From assembly GCA_020438915.1 (NCBI GenBank), contig JAGQTR010000141.1, positions 1 through 11,944 on the forward strand: a DNA stretch of 11,944 nucleotides, read 5' to 3'. The stretch comes from Mycobacterium sp. (lineage in GTDB: Bacteria > Actinomycetota > Actinomycetes > Mycobacteriales > Mycobacteriaceae). The notes below the pieces were generated by a model that was not told the origin of the DNA, did no database searches, and saw only the letters and a program-made list of their open reading frames with translations. The translations under genes were made by a program, and so were the position numbers. Positions 11,637 to 11,944 of this stretch are shown here, piece after piece. Each line of letters opens with the position of its first letter. Positions within the stretch are counted from its first letter, which is position 1.

Positions 11637-11944
11637 TCAGGCCGCTGCGCCGGATGTGGACCGTTCGGCGCTGCGCGGCAGGGCACACACCTCGGCCGGG
11701 ACGACGGAGTTGGTCGAGGAATCCCAGTCGGCGTTGACGTTGCTGCAGTCGACCTTCTGTTGCTGCGCCCGCCACCACATGTAGCAGCAGAGCCCCACCA
11801 GGATCAGGAAGATGAGCCCATCACCGATCAACGGCGCCGTCACCGCCGCGACACTGTGGGACAACCAGAACGCCAGCGCGCCGACCGTCCCGGCCGCCGG
11901 CAGCGTCACCAGCCATGCCACCGCCATCCGGCCGGCGACCGCCC
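11637..11944 (-). CDS. pitA: Inorganic phosphate transporter PitA, C-terminal part (cut by window edge)
   Basis: The minus strand is open from the right edge to the TGA at 11639-11637, giving about 101 C-terminal residues; the apparent Met at 11927 is internal, since the frame continues to the edge with AVAGR before it. The visible part has MAVAWLVTLPAAGTVGALAF, matching the conserved Pit-family final helical region (W.LTLPA). Next come a helix of about LIFLILVGLCCYMWW and a polar cytoplasmic tail with NVNADWDSSTNSVVPAE, similar to what I recall for mycobacterial PitA (Rv0545c). Pit proteins import metal-phosphate complexes driven by the proton gradient. The call rests on the C-terminus only; a different transporter with a similar end is possible but unlikely. 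Confidence 0.75.
   Translation of the reverse strand, partial: AVAGRMAVAWLVTLPAAGTVGALAFWLSHSVAAVTAPLIGDGLIFLILVGLCCYMWWRAQQQKVDCSNVNADWDSSTNSVVPAEVCALPRSAERSTSGAAA

Noticed and set aside
1..11944. CRISPR arrays, tRNA/rRNA genes, insertion sequences or phage attachment sites
   Set aside because: I saw no regularly spaced direct repeats, no tRNA-like sequence, no transposase and no flanking repeats; almost all of the DNA is accounted for by coding sequence.

Overview
This looks like chromosomal DNA of a non-tuberculous Mycobacterium/Mycolicibacterium. It is very GC-rich and coding-dense, with many GTG starts and several genes that start 6-8 bases after a TAnnnT -10 box, the arrangement of mycobacterial leaderless genes. 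A near-canonical mycobacterial MenB lies beside homologues of genes I recall from the M. tuberculosis H37Rv menaquinone region: FadD8 (Rv0551c), MenB (Rv0548c), an SDR (Rv0547c), a VOC protein (Rv0546c), PitA (Rv0545c) and a small membrane protein (Rv0544c). These correspondences are from memory, not from a search.

Layout. (1) 1-254, minus: N-terminal part of a drug-efflux-type MFS transporter, cut by the window edge. It is divergent from (2) 295-3092, plus: fadD8 overlapping a CynX/NimT-type MFS transporter by 4 bases. (3) 3104-6196, minus: a compact four-gene operon transcribed in the order GT2 glycosyltransferase, short acyl-CoA-dehydrogenase-like protein, PIG-L-type deacetylase, NodS-like methyltransferase. 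Two junctions are 4-base start/stop overlaps and the third gap is 8 bases. (4) 6239-7420, plus: a HAD hydrolase with an unusual motif I and a Ddn-type F420-dependent oxidoreductase. (5) 7425-11296, plus: menB, a 110-base gap with a promoter and an inverted repeat, an SDR overlapping an acyl-CoA ligase by 4 bases, and a VOC-fold protein. (6) 11330-11944, minus: a two-helix membrane protein and the C-terminal part of the PitA phosphate transporter, convergent with the VOC gene. No gene-free stretch exceeds about 110 bases. I see no tRNA, rRNA, CRISPR array or insertion sequence.

How the genes may work together. MenB makes 1,4-dihydroxy-2-naphthoyl-CoA for menaquinone. The Ddn-family gene ends five bases before it and could act on quinones, since Ddn itself has been reported to reduce menaquinone. 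The two acyl-CoA ligases, the SDR and the transporters suggest handling of carboxylic acids or lipids, with substrates unknown. The most interesting part is the minus-strand operon. A GT2 transferase, an N-deacetylase-type PIG-L protein and a NodS-like methyltransferase repeat the chemistry of Nod-factor tailoring (polymerise or transfer, de-N-acetylate, N-methylate), joined to a degenerate acyl-CoA-dehydrogenase-like protein. I infer an uncharacterised small glycoconjugate or amino-sugar metabolite pathway, carried as cargo between fadD8 and menB, where H37Rv as I recall it has only vapBC3.
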